A stretch of DNA of 11,690 bases, taken from assembly GCA_964476705.1 (NCBI GenBank), contig CAYZBM010000064.1, positions 1 through 11,690 on the forward strand, given 5' to 3'. This DNA comes from CAYZBM01 sp964476705 (lineage in GTDB: Bacteria > Pseudomonadota > Alphaproteobacteria > Rickettsiales > UBA6187). Positions 1-7,608 of the stretch are shown here, piece by piece (the first letter of the stretch is position 1; each line of letters opens with the position of its first letter). A model generated the notes under the pieces. The model ran no database searches and was not told the origin of the DNA. It worked only from the letters and a program-made list of their open reading frames with translations. The translations under genes were made by a program, and so were the position numbers.

Positions 1-50
1 ATGTTTTACCCAGCATCAAACTCTGTTTAGGAGTTTGTTCTTGGCACACT

Positions 51-144
51 CATCCTGGGGCCCCTTTTTATCAAAATATTATCAATAAAAATAACTTATA
101 TAAATTTTAATATTTTGTTAGAAAAAGGAGGAACCCGGGACCCA
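51..144. repeat. Imperfect long palindrome I (Rickettsiales-like intergenic repeat)
   Basis: This is a long imperfect inverted repeat. The left arm (51-81) begins CATCCTGGGGCCCC; the right arm (108-144) ends ACCCGGGACCCA. Inner blocks match exactly: caaaatatta at 72-81 pairs with 108-117, and ccttttt at 63-69 pairs with 122-128. Small insertions lie between the blocks, and the loop is AT-rich. The ends (CATCC at one side, GGGACCCA at the other) resemble the TGGATCC...GGATGAC palindromes scattered through alphaproteobacterial and Rickettsiales intergenic DNA. That family assignment is from general knowledge and this copy is degraded. GC-rich tips on AT-rich arms are visually striking. No coding potential is apparent. 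Confidence 0.5.
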
Positions 145-163
145 TTTTTAGAGTAACGAATTG

Positions 164-203
164 TATATAGTATTTCATGATTGAAATGACCTATATTATG
201 GAT
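164..203 (-). pseudogene. 40-bp relic of a RelE/ParE-like toxin gene (direct repeat copy 1)
   Basis: These 40 bases are identical to 11637-11676, where they are part of a toxin reading frame. Read on the minus strand they encode HNIGHFNHEILY, as in the right-hand copy, but both flanks differ. Downstream the frame continues for about 22 codons of unrelated sequence to a stop near 86-88. Upstream the similarity stops exactly where palindrome II begins. I read this as a fragment of a toxin gene broken by rearrangement. The segment also contains a hairpin on its own (TTTCA-TGAT-TGAAA, flanked by TATAG and CTATA), so an independent palindromic repeat is the alternative. Confidence 0.5.
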
Positions 204-250
204 CCTGAATAAAACATAAATAGTATTATAAGTATATGTTTTTTCAGGAT
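199..250. repeat. Palindrome II (TGGATCCTGAA...TTCAGGAT)
   Basis: This inverted repeat has arms at 202-218 (atcctgaataaaacata) and 235-250 (tatgttttttcaggat). They pair along their whole length except for one single-base deletion, and the loop is 16 bases. The ends, TGGATCCTGAA and TTCAGGAT, match the signature of the dispersed alphaproteobacterial intergenic palindrome family. It abuts the 40-bp toxin relic and may have caused the break in it. Confidence 0.55.
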
Positions 251-262
251 ATGTAGCATCAT

Positions 263-304
263 AGAAATAATTTAATAATTATTGATTACAGGTAAATTAT
301 TTCT
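263..304. repeat. Perfect 12-bp inverted repeat, 18-base spacer
   Basis: The arms agaaataattta (263-274) and taaattatttct (293-304) are exact reverse complements. There is no GC-rich tip and no T-tract, so it does not look like a terminator. Just upstream, gatatgtagcat (248-259) recurs at 11487-11498 near the other end of the window, with weaker similarity continuing on both sides. The stretch therefore looks like repetitive intergenic DNA. Confidence 0.4.
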
Positions 305-352
305 TGATCTACTATATTTAAATTTCCAGCTAAAGTCAGTGCAACTGATAAA

Positions 353-417
353 TGGATCCCAAATATTTTTTATAATTTATAATAAAAACATTTTGTAATA
401 AAAAATTTTAGGATGAC
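353..417. repeat. Palindrome III (TGGATCCC...GGATGAC)
   Basis: This inverted repeat has arms 356-373 (atcccaaatattttttat) and 398-414 (ataaaaaattttaggat). They pair with one mismatch and one extra base, around an AT-rich loop. The outer ends read TGGATCCC on the left and GGATGAC on the right, the closest match in the window to the alphaproteobacterial intergenic palindrome signature. It has the same orientation as palindrome II. Confidence 0.55.
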
Positions 418-674
418 GACTACGATCACTTCAAACAAAAGATGCTATAATAAATTTTTAAAAGTATTCTTGACTACTCACCAGGCGTCCATATATGACG
501 AAGGGAGGTGGGGCATTTGATAGATCACCATCAATAATTGAGCGTAAATAAAAAACACTATTGATGATGGATGGATTCGGGGGATTGCCGAGCTTACCAT
601 CACCATAGGCCAATCGCATCAACTAAGCTTAATACTTATAGATAGATCAGATTATTTTTAAATATATACATGCT
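418..674. other. Non-coding stretch with a GC-richer island
   Basis: I see no credible gene here. About 481-640 is visibly richer in G and C than its surroundings and contains GGGAGGTGGGG, GGGGGATTG and a loose hairpin (catcaata 529-536 with tattgatg 559-566). Short open frames on both strands stay below about 45 codons and resemble nothing I recognise. The island may be a relic of foreign DNA or an unrecognised RNA. Confidence 0.25.
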
Positions 675-1769
675 CTAAAATTTGGGTCCTGCTCCACCAG
701 CTCCGCGGCCAGCACCTGCAGCAGAGGCAACATCAAATTTACTATAAGGACCAGCTGCTCCGGATACATCAGGCTTTTCAAACTTTTTTCTTATTTCAGA
801 AACACTATTACTTCTACCCCTCCCTTCTTCTACTGCTACGGGTTTAGATGCATTTCCTGTTTTCGCAGCCGCCACCATAGCTTCTTGACCGGAAGTATTA
901 ATTCCCCCTTGCCTTACGTTTGAAAAAGATAAAGTAGCCACTCTTTCCCTCATTAGACTTACGCTTACTTGATTTAGATCTTCAGCGCCTTTAGGTTTAT
1001 TAGCTATAAAATCTTTAAATTTATTTTCAAAAGAATTTTCTGCATCAAGTATGATATCCGAAAATAATCTTTGCTTACCTCCATCTGGCACCTCAAGTAA
1101 GAGTTTTTTTATATTATTAGCAACATCAGATTCTATAGGAAAATGTGTATTAGCATTAGTAAGACTTATTCTTATATTATTACTTTTTCCAATAGGTACA
1201 AATGAGGTAATAGAAAATTCTATATAGTCTACTTTAAAATCTTTATATTCTTTAGAAAAATGTTGATTAATAATTGCGGAAAAATCTTTTCCTATTTTAG
1301 TATCTTTATTAGCTACTAAAAATTCTGCAAATTCATTACTTAGTTTTGAACTATAAACTTGGATTACAGCTGGAGTTTTAACTGAGGATTCTTGAGAAAC
1401 TACAGCTTTAGGCTTAGGTTTCTCTGTAAGACATAATAGCATATTTTTTAGTATTTCAATCTGAGCTTCAAATGCCTTTTTATATTTTGTATCTAGTTTT
1501 TCTCCAGCCTTAAAGCTAACTAAATATTTTTCTCCAGCGTCATTTAATTTAATTTCAAAATTTCTTAATAATAAAGCTAATTCTAGATTAGCTCCAATAA
1601 TATGATTTATCTTTTTAAGATTTCCCTCTGTTCTCTCATATAAATTTAATACTATTTCTAATTTTGTATATAATTCATTTTCTGGTAGTGCCGGCAACTG
1701 ATCATCTGAATTATCTAAGTGGTTAAAACTCTCGAATTCAACCCCTATTTCTTTATTACCTGCCGACAT
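675..1769 (-). CDS. Unrecognised protein A, helix/beta-hairpin module protein with Gly/Ala-rich tail (364 aa)
   Basis: I do not recognise the function. The start is ATG at 1769 because GGAG lies five bases upstream; a TTG at 1832 would add 21 residues without such a site. There is no signal peptide or membrane segment, so it is either cytoplasmic or exported by a non-Sec route. Residues ~31-115 form a helix, a beta hairpin and a helix, with the signature TEGNL (47-51) then NFEIKLND (70-77). The same pattern occurs twice in protein B (the next gene). Residues ~141-226 look like a second, more divergent module. A short motif RSNSVSEIRKKFEKP (~319-333) is basic and Ser-rich. The tail is low-complexity Gly/Ala (RGAGGAGPKF). 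The gap of 156 bases to gene B suggests separate transcription. A secreted effector is possible but unproven. Confidence 0.75.
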   Translation of the reverse strand: MSAGNKEIGVEFESFNHLDNSDDQLPALPENELYTKLEIVLNLYERTEGNLKKINHIIGANLELALLLRNFEIKLNDAGEKYLVSFKAGEKLDTKYKKAFEAQIEILKNMLLCLTEKPKPKAVVSQESSVKTPAVIQVYSSKLSNEFAEFLVANKDTKIGKDFSAIINQHFSKEYKDFKVDYIEFSITSFVPIGKSNNIRISLTNANTHFPIESDVANNIKKLLLEVPDGGKQRLFSDIILDAENSFENKFKDFIANKPKGAEDLNQVSVSLMRERVATLSFSNVRQGGINTSGQEAMVAAAKTGNASKPVAVEEGRGRSNSVSEIRKKFEKPDVSGAAGPYSKFDVASAAGAGRGAGGAGPKF

Positions 1770-1925
1770 ATAAACTCCATAACTTGAATTAATTAATTTA
1801 GAAATAACTTTTCTACGAAACAGCAATAGCAAAGATTAATTATTTAAACAAGAGAAAAAATCGTAAAAATTGCAAATCTAAGGTAATATTTCAAATAAAT
1901 AGATGATAATTTCTCGTTCCTTAAG

Positions 1926-2861
1926 TTATTTTGCCGCCTGAGATGATTTATCTGACATAGATGCTCCAGTCATAGCAGAAGCTGGAGATGGATTTTTTTT
2001 TGCTGAAAAATTGCTTAGATTTTCTACTAATAATTTTATTTGGTCTAGAATTATTTCAAAGTTTTGCTGGTCAAATTGAGGGAAATCAGATGGAGTTTCT
2101 TTACTTACTATAAAAACTTTATCTACTAATTTTATATCAAATATTTTTAACAAATATAAACTATTATCATCACTAATTTCAGCCTTTATCACTCTTAAAT
2201 TATCTTCATTGGGTACAAACTTCGATAACAATAATGAAAATTGATTTACAACTAATTCTTCACTTAAACCTTGTGGAAAAGAACTTGCGTGAGACTTATA
2301 AAAAACACCTTTTTTATAATTAGATAAATATTTTTTTAACTCTCTAAGTGCCGCGGCAAGTGCTTTTATTTCTTCATCATTAGGTAGGCTAGTTTCTGGC
2401 TTTCTTTTAACTACAAATTTATGATCAATTATATTTATTTCAAATTTTTCTCCAAGAGGTCGTAAAGTTTCTTGATCTCCAAGAGCGGAATTTATTAAAG
2501 ATAAATTAGATTCTGTAACTATAACTTTAGATAATAATGAAGAAAATTCATTTTTAATCTGAAAAAAGAATACAGCTTTATTTATTTCTTTTTCAATAGT
2601 AACTAATTTTGCTAAAATTTCTGCTGATACCTGGCTTGTACCAATATTGATTACTTGTTCATTAATATAAGAAATTTCAAATCCTTTAGTTTGGTCTTCA
2701 AATTTTACCAATTCTGCAATATTGGAAAATTCTTCAAAATCCCTTAATAATAAGCTTTCTCTAATAGTACTAAATATAGCATTTATTTTTGCTAATTGAC
2801 CTTCAATATCATGACAAACATCTGAGTCTGAGTCTGAGTCTGAGTCTGAGTTAATAAGCAC
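1926..2861 (-). CDS. Unrecognised protein B with three tandem helix/beta-hairpin modules (311 aa)
   Basis: The function is unknown. The only credible start is GTG at 2861. An in-frame stop lies eight codons upstream and the frame has no methionine before residue ~297. No clear Shine-Dalgarno is seen, but a good -10 (TATAAT) lies ~45 bases upstream, which supports this start. The N-terminus is a Ser-Asp run made by five copies of a hexanucleotide. Three modules of ~78 residues follow: ~20-97, 105-182 and 207-285. The last two are plainly related: NEFSSLLSK / NQFSLLLSK, then TESNLSLIN / NEDNLRVIK, then KFEINIID / IFDIKLVD, and each ends in a long helix closing LSNY or LSNF. The TE-NL...FEI-L-D pattern is shared with protein A. 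The tail (286-311) is Ser/Ala-rich and polar. There is no signal peptide. It is probably a lineage-specific family, possibly host-directed. Confidence 0.7.
   Translation of the reverse strand: MLINSDSDSDSDSDVCHDIEGQLAKINAIFSTIRESLLLRDFEEFSNIAELVKFEDQTKGFEISYINEQVINIGTSQVSAEILAKLVTIEKEINKAVFFFQIKNEFSSLLSKVIVTESNLSLINSALGDQETLRPLGEKFEINIIDHKFVVKRKPETSLPNDEEIKALAAALRELKKYLSNYKKGVFYKSHASSFPQGLSEELVVNQFSLLLSKFVPNEDNLRVIKAEISDDNSLYLLKIFDIKLVDKVFIVSKETPSDFPQFDQQNFEIILDQIKLLVENLSNFSAKKNPSPASAMTGASMSDKSSQAAK
2821..2850. repeat. Hexanucleotide microsatellite (TCTGAG)x5
   Basis: There are five perfect tandem copies of TCTGAG, which on the minus strand encode the Ser-Asp run near the start of protein B. 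The unit is a multiple of three, so copy-number change would lengthen or shorten the acidic run without shifting the frame. Confidence 0.85.
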
Positions 2862-2906
2862 AACCGTATTTTCTACTTGTAATTAAAAGTTTAACAAAGA
2901 ATGTTT

Positions 2907-2936
2907 ATTATAGCCTATACGATAAATTAATGTCGT
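2907..2936 (-). promoter_or_regulatory. Probable sigma70 promoter of gene B
   Basis: On the minus strand, ACGACA (2936-2931, four of six matches to TTGACA) is followed by 18 bases and a perfect TATAAT (2912-2907). Transcription would start near 2900, about 40 bases before the GTG start. The promoter sits between genes C and B, so B need not depend on read-through from C. Confidence 0.5.
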
Positions 2937-2943
2937 AGACAAT

Positions 2944-2968
2944 AAAAAACTAAATGCCCTTAGGCTTT
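2944..2968 (-). terminator. Weak possible intrinsic terminator of gene C
   Basis: Directly after the stop codon of gene C, the minus strand reads GCC-TAAG-GGC. Six T residues follow (2949-2944) after a short AT spacer. The stem is only three GC pairs with imperfect AT extensions, so this is a weak call supported mainly by its position and the T-run. Confidence 0.25.
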
Positions 2969-2972
2969 AGAG

Positions 2973-4358
2973 CTAAAAATTAAATAAAGAAGGTTTTGCT
3001 TTTCTATTAATCGGAGGAGGAAGAGAAGCAGAAGCATTATTTAAATTAGGAGGAGGAGGAAGCTGTCCATCTAAATCAAAATCATCGCTTACTCCTCCAG
3101 GAAGAGGAGGAGGAGAAGCAGAAGCCTTATTTAAATTAGGAGGAGGAGGAAGCTCGCCATCTAAATCAAAAACATCGCTTACTCCAGGAAGAGGAGGACG
3201 CTCATCATTCTCAATAAGAGCATCAGATGCTGCTGCTGCAACAACGGCTTGTTGTTCTCTTTGGATAGAAGAAACTGCTATAGAAGGCGTTCTTCTATGC
3301 TCCCTTCTTCTTACTACTATTTGCCGTCTCAAAGTGCTCCCTGTCTCCTCACTAGATGCCGCCGCCCCTTGAACTTTAACTTCAGCTTGCTTAGCATTAA
3401 CCTCACAAGTTTCTATACTATCCGCAACTAAAAGAGTAAGCCAAAAATCATGAAGGCTTGGGATTTTTACGACCATTCCTGTTCTTACTTCATAATCTGA
3501 TTCTAGTTCAGATTCTCTATATTTATCAGGATGCTGTTCCTTGTCTGCATCTAGTAGAGACTTAGCTTGTCTCTCTATTTCTGTTAGTTTTTTTTGATAA
3601 TTGGTAATATCTACTTTAAGTGTTTCTAAAAATGAAACTAATTTTTTACGATCAATACTTTCATCAGTTAATTCAATTTCTCTTCTTTGATTTCCATTAT
3701 TTAATGTTCGTGTTTTAGAAATACTAAATTCTACTAATTTTTCTTGTTTTTTTACAAAATATCTTATTTTTTGATCAATTGGATCCAAGATACTTTTATC
3801 TTTATTATCATAAATATTTTGTAAAATTTTATTAATATCATCCATCAGTTCAATCTCCTCTCCTCTAGCTATTGGTGGAGGAGCATCTTCTTCAGAATCG
3901 TCATTCTCTACATCAACTGCAGATTTATCTGAATCTACATAATTATTTTCTATCTCTACCCCTGATTTAGGGCCAGTGAAAGCATTTATTCTATATTGCA
4001 TAGTTATGGAATCAATATATTCTCTTAAATTATCAATAACCGCGCTAATAGTAGTTAATTTTTTAACTGTAATCTCCTCACCTAATTTATATTCAATCTT
4101 ATATTCTGCTTTTTTATCTTTTAATTTCATTGATAAATTCAGAGTACAATATGCTGAAGTTATTTCTGCTCTAGATAATAATACCGATATTTCAATATCA
4201 ATTTGAGTTTGGTCTTCTTTTTTTATTTGATTTTCTTTTAGAGTAGCGTTAATTGCTTGAATTTTGCTTTCAATTTTATCTTTAATTTTTTTTTTAGCTT
4301 CCTTTTCTTTATCTATAGCCCCGTCTTTTTTACTAAACCAACCATGTGATGCCGCCAT
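2973..4358 (-). CDS. Unrecognised protein C, two helix/beta modules and a tandem proline-rich C-terminus (461 aa)
   Basis: The function is unknown. The start is ATG at 4358 with AGGA seven bases upstream. The N-terminus is lysine-rich and helical (10-50), with no signal peptide. Two modules are visible: ~29-118 (LNLSMKLKDKKAEYKIEY hairpin, then a helix) and ~171-265 (VEFSISKTRTLNN / RREIELTD, then a helix). They resemble, weakly, the modules of proteins A and B. An acidic linker (~135-160) separates them. Residues 344-358 are very basic, followed by RRTPSIAVSSIQ, similar to a motif in protein A. The tail (388-450) has two 30-residue repeats, FDLDGELPPPPNLN and FDLDGQLPPPPNLN, linked by PPPLPG, and ends SLFNF. 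Acidic residue-LPPPP repeats resemble the Ena/VASP-binding repeats of Listeria ActA, and PPPLPG resembles SH3 or profilin ligands. A host-directed scaffold is a reasonable inference only. Confidence 0.75.
   Translation of the reverse strand: MAASHGWFSKKDGAIDKEKEAKKKIKDKIESKIQAINATLKENQIKKEDQTQIDIEISVLLSRAEITSAYCTLNLSMKLKDKKAEYKIEYKLGEEITVKKLTTISAVIDNLREYIDSITMQYRINAFTGPKSGVEIENNYVDSDKSAVDVENDDSEEDAPPPIARGEEIELMDDINKILQNIYDNKDKSILDPIDQKIRYFVKKQEKLVEFSISKTRTLNNGNQRREIELTDESIDRKKLVSFLETLKVDITNYQKKLTEIERQAKSLLDADKEQHPDKYRESELESDYEVRTGMVVKIPSLHDFWLTLLVADSIETCEVNAKQAEVKVQGAAASSEETGSTLRRQIVVRRREHRRTPSIAVSSIQREQQAVVAAAASDALIENDERPPLPGVSDVFDLDGELPPPPNLNKASASPPPLPGGVSDDFDLDGQLPPPPNLNNASASLPPPINRKAKPSLFNF
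3014..3196. repeat. Two 90-bp tandem repeats in gene C
   Basis: The copies lie at about 3014-3103 and 3104-3196 and differ by a few substitutions and one 3-base deletion. The 90-base period is clear from gaagcattat (3031) and gaagccttat (3121). On the minus strand they encode the repeated proline-rich units. The frame is preserved, so the copy number can evolve by slippage or recombination. Confidence 0.85.
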
Positions 4359-4404
4359 AAATTCATCCTATCTCTTTATCAATTTCTAACATTAATTATG
4401 GTCT

Positions 4405-4433
4405 ATATTACTATATATTAATTTATTAATCAA
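4405..4433 (-). promoter_or_regulatory. Candidate sigma70 promoter of gene C
   Basis: On the minus strand, TTGATT (4433-4428) is followed by 17 bases and TAATAT (4410-4405). The start would be near 4398, about 40 bases before the ATG of gene C. The region is so AT-rich that chance matches are likely. Confidence 0.3.
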
Positions 4434-4461
4434 TGCGGCATTTCGAGTCTTTATGTATATT

Positions 4462-7400
4462 TTACAAAATCAACTCCAAATCCCCACCTATTGAAGTGGT
4501 ATTTTCGGTAATTACTCGTTCGGTTAAAAATTTTAGCAGGTAATTGCGGCCTCCAGCCTTAAAGCCGGTTCCGGAGAGATTTTCGCCGCCAAAAGGCTGA
4601 GTTCCGACCACCGCGCCAATCATATTACGGTTAATATAAATATTTCCTACTTTTACTTTGCTTGAGATATAATCAGCTTTACATTTAATACGGCTAATTA
4701 TACCTAAAGTTAGGCCATAGTTAGATTCATTAATTTCAGTAATTATTTTATCCAAATCTTCAGATTTATATTTAACTACATGTAAAACTGGGCCAAAAAC
4801 TTCTTCGCTTAAATCTTTAATGCTATTTATATCAATAATATAAGGATGGATAAAATTATTATTTATAAATTGTTCATCTTGCTCATTTTCATTAGCGCCG
4901 ACTATAATTTTACAGGTTTTTTGAATTTTTTTAATATAGGTTATAATTTTATTTTTGGCCTCATTATTAATTAATGGCCCTATATCGCTAGAAAGATATT
5001 CCGGATTATTAATTCTTAACGCACTAATTGCTGCACTTAAAGTTGCAATTAACTTTTCATATATTTCTTCTTGGATATAAACAACCCTACAAGAAGAGCA
5101 GCGTTGCCCGGCACTATTAAAGCTTGAGGTAATTATATAATCAACAGTTTGATCAATAAGAGCCGTACTATCTATAATCATCGTATTAATACCGCCAGTC
5201 TCAGCAATTATAGTTGGTAGGGCTGAATAGCGTTTAGATAAAGTTCGATTAATATCCAAAGCGGTTTCAGTGGAACCCGTAAATACCACCCCTGCAATAT
5301 TAGGATCACTTAATAAATATTCATTTAAGTCCTTGCCTTTTATTTGCAGTAAATTTAAGGCATTTACTGGCACTCCTGCTTTATGCATTAATTCAACTAT
5401 ATAAGTTGCAATTAATGGTGTTTGACTGGCAGGCTTGGCAATAACACTATTGCCTGTTACTAGAGCTGCCACTATTTGCCCGGTAAAAATAGCTAAAGGA
5501 AAATTCCATGGGCTTATACAAACAAATATACCTTTGGCATAAAATTTCATTTGGTTAGTTTCGCCAGTAACTGAAGGTAAATTATATTCTTTATTTAAGA
5601 TTAAATTGGCCTGTAGAACATAATATCTACAATAATCGATTGCTTCCCTTACTTCATTTACGGCATCTTTTAAAGTTTTACCAGCTTCTTTTATTAGTAA
5701 ACTCACTAATTCATAAAAGTTATTTTCTAATTCTTTGGCAACGTTTAAAATTATCTGGCATCTCTTATTTAAAACTACTTCTTCCCAATCACTAAAGCCT
5801 TGCTTAGCATTAATTATACTTAAAAAAACTTCATCTTGATTTATATAAACTAAATTTCCAACCTGTTCTTTTTGGTTATATGGCTTATAAATAGGAATAA
5901 AAACACTAGTTTTGCTAATATGTTTTGTGCCATTAATTATTGAATAAGCATTATATTGCTTACTTGAAAATTTACCCAATAAATTATAGGTTTTATCGAG
6001 TGCAAATCTATTGGAAAGATCTATTCCGCTTGCATTATCCCAAAAATCATAAATTTTATTTGGCAGCCCAAATTTAGGCCATAAAGTATTTTGCGCAGCT
6101 TTAACTGGGTCTTCAACTAATAAGTTTATTGCAATATTATTATCGGCAAATAATTTAACAAAATTATTGCTACTACCATTTTCGAGTAATCTACGAATTA
6201 AATATGGGAGTAATTCTTTATATTTACCAATTGGCGCATAAATTCGACATCTAGCAGTTTTTTGTTTGACTATCTTTTCATATATTGCAAAACCCATCCC
6301 AAATAATAATTGTAGTTCGTATTTTTTATTTTCACCAAACTTCTGGATACAAGCAATAGTATGGGCATTATGGGTGGCAAATTGCGGATAGATAAATTCA
6401 TTTTCAGCCAGCATTGCTAGAGCGCAAGCTAAATAAGAAATATCGGTATGAGCTTTACTAGTAAATACCGGGTAATTAGTTAGACCTTCTATTTGCGCTT
6501 GCTTAATTTCATAATCAAAATAAGCCCCTTTTACTAAACGAATATGAATTTTCTTTTCTAATTTTTTTGTGAGATTTTTTAATAATTTTATCGCCGAAAA
6601 AGCTCGTTTTTGATAGGCTTGAATCGCCAATCCCAAAGAATTATAATTATCCGTAACAGGATCATTTAAAAGCGTGGTAAAAATTAATAAATATAAATCA
6701 AAACGAGCTGATTCTTCAGCATCAAAAGTTATACTAACATCTAGTTCTTTAGCCGCCAAAATTAGCTCTTTTAAAACTGGAATTAACTCAGCAATTACTT
6801 GCTCTTTTTTAAGCCATTCAAATCTAGGATGTAGGGCAGACAACTTAATCGAGACATATCTAGACCTTTTATCAGTACTATCTTTAAAGGCATTAATTAA
6901 AGCCAAATAATTTTGAAAATATTCTTCAGCTTCAATATAATTTCTAGCGCCCTCACCTAACATATCATATGAAAATAAATAGCCTTTATCTTCATATTCT
7001 TTAGCTTTACTTAAAGCAGATTCTATATTCTCAGCTAAAACAAAATGATCACTTAAATACATGATAGATTTTTTGATAGCTTCTCTAATTATTGGATCTG
7101 ACAAGGTTTTAAGCACACTACTAAAACTAAATAATCTTTCAGCTAGAGAAAGTCCCATAGCCGAAGCATTAATCAGGGAGGATTTATCTCTTCCCATATG
7201 CTTGGACCAATTAGTACCTTGTAATTTATCTTCAATTAATTCATTGGCGGTTTTATTATCCGGGATCCTGAGTAAACTCTCAGCTAAAGCCATTATACTT
7301 AAGCCCTCTTTACTTTTAAAATTATATTCATGAAAAAAATCAGAGATAGTTTTGCTATTTTTACTTTTTCTAGCTGATTCTATATAGCTTACAGCTACGG

Positions 7401-7536
7401 CTTCTAGTTGATTATGATCATATTGATTATTTCCCAAGAATTTTATTAATTCTTCAACCAAACTTTTTTCATCACTTATAGATTTTTCACTAATAAAAAG
7501 CAGCTGATTTGATAAATCTTGTTGGTCATTTTTCAT
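4462..7536 (-). CDS. putA: Bifunctional proline dehydrogenase / L-glutamate gamma-semialdehyde dehydrogenase PutA, short type (1024 aa)
   Basis: It oxidises proline to pyrroline-5-carboxylate with FAD, passing electrons to the quinone pool. It then oxidises the hydrolysed semialdehyde to glutamate with NAD. The start is ATG at 7536 with GGAG six bases upstream; TTG at 7578 is less likely. Proline dehydrogenase barrel (~75-465): K231 in VSIKLSAL, DAEE 272-275, RLVKGAY 333-339, THNAHT 388-393 and the substrate-binding pair R448-R449 before LLENGSS. Aldehyde dehydrogenase (~545-1005): N678 in PWNFP, K701, FTGST 752-756, E779 in AETGG, catalytic C813 in GQRCSS, EEVFGP 911-916 and PFGGENLSGTG. The end, GGDLELIL, resembles the conserved tail of short PutAs. 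There is no N-terminal ribbon-helix-helix domain as in the 1320-residue E. coli protein, so it should not regulate its own gene. All key residues are intact. It is divergent from the rocD side. Confidence 0.97.
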   Translation of the reverse strand: MKNDQQDLSNQLLFISEKSISDEKSLVEELIKFLGNNQYDHNQLEAVAVSYIESARKSKNSKTISDFFHEYNFKSKEGLSIMALAESLLRIPDNKTANELIEDKLQGTNWSKHMGRDKSSLINASAMGLSLAERLFSFSSVLKTLSDPIIREAIKKSIMYLSDHFVLAENIESALSKAKEYEDKGYLFSYDMLGEGARNYIEAEEYFQNYLALINAFKDSTDKRSRYVSIKLSALHPRFEWLKKEQVIAELIPVLKELILAAKELDVSITFDAEESARFDLYLLIFTTLLNDPVTDNYNSLGLAIQAYQKRAFSAIKLLKNLTKKLEKKIHIRLVKGAYFDYEIKQAQIEGLTNYPVFTSKAHTDISYLACALAMLAENEFIYPQFATHNAHTIACIQKFGENKKYELQLLFGMGFAIYEKIVKQKTARCRIYAPIGKYKELLPYLIRRLLENGSSNNFVKLFADNNIAINLLVEDPVKAAQNTLWPKFGLPNKIYDFWDNASGIDLSNRFALDKTYNLLGKFSSKQYNAYSIINGTKHISKTSVFIPIYKPYNQKEQVGNLVYINQDEVFLSIINAKQGFSDWEEVVLNKRCQIILNVAKELENNFYELVSLLIKEAGKTLKDAVNEVREAIDYCRYYVLQANLILNKEYNLPSVTGETNQMKFYAKGIFVCISPWNFPLAIFTGQIVAALVTGNSVIAKPASQTPLIATYIVELMHKAGVPVNALNLLQIKGKDLNEYLLSDPNIAGVVFTGSTETALDINRTLSKRYSALPTIIAETGGINTMIIDSTALIDQTVDYIITSSFNSAGQRCSSCRVVYIQEEIYEKLIATLSAAISALRINNPEYLSSDIGPLINNEAKNKIITYIKKIQKTCKIIVGANENEQDEQFINNNFIHPYIIDINSIKDLSEEVFGPVLHVVKYKSEDLDKIITEINESNYGLTLGIISRIKCKADYISSKVKVGNIYINRNMIGAVVGTQPFGGENLSGTGFKAGGRNYLLKFLTERVITENTTSIGGDLELIL

Positions 7537-7608
7537 ATTATTCTCCACGAACATGTATTTATAAACCAAGATTAGCAATGGATCGAGTATATTTATACCA
7601 ACTTAACT

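Noticed and set aside
17..37. Hairpin CAAACTC...GAGTTTG near the left edge as a terminator
   Set aside because: It has seven base pairs but no T-run and no gene visible to its left in the window.
1770..1832. A 21-residue N-terminal extension of protein A starting with TTG
   Set aside because: ATG at 1769 has GGAG five bases upstream; the TTG has no comparable site.
3249..4206. Plus-strand open frames opposite gene C (3249-3431 and 3976-4206)
   Set aside because: They lie wholly inside a better supported minus-strand gene, show composition-driven sequence and match no known family.
7537..7578. Longer PutA start at TTG 7578 or ATG 7554
   Set aside because: ATG at 7536 has a good GGAG at six bases and PutA homology needs no extension.
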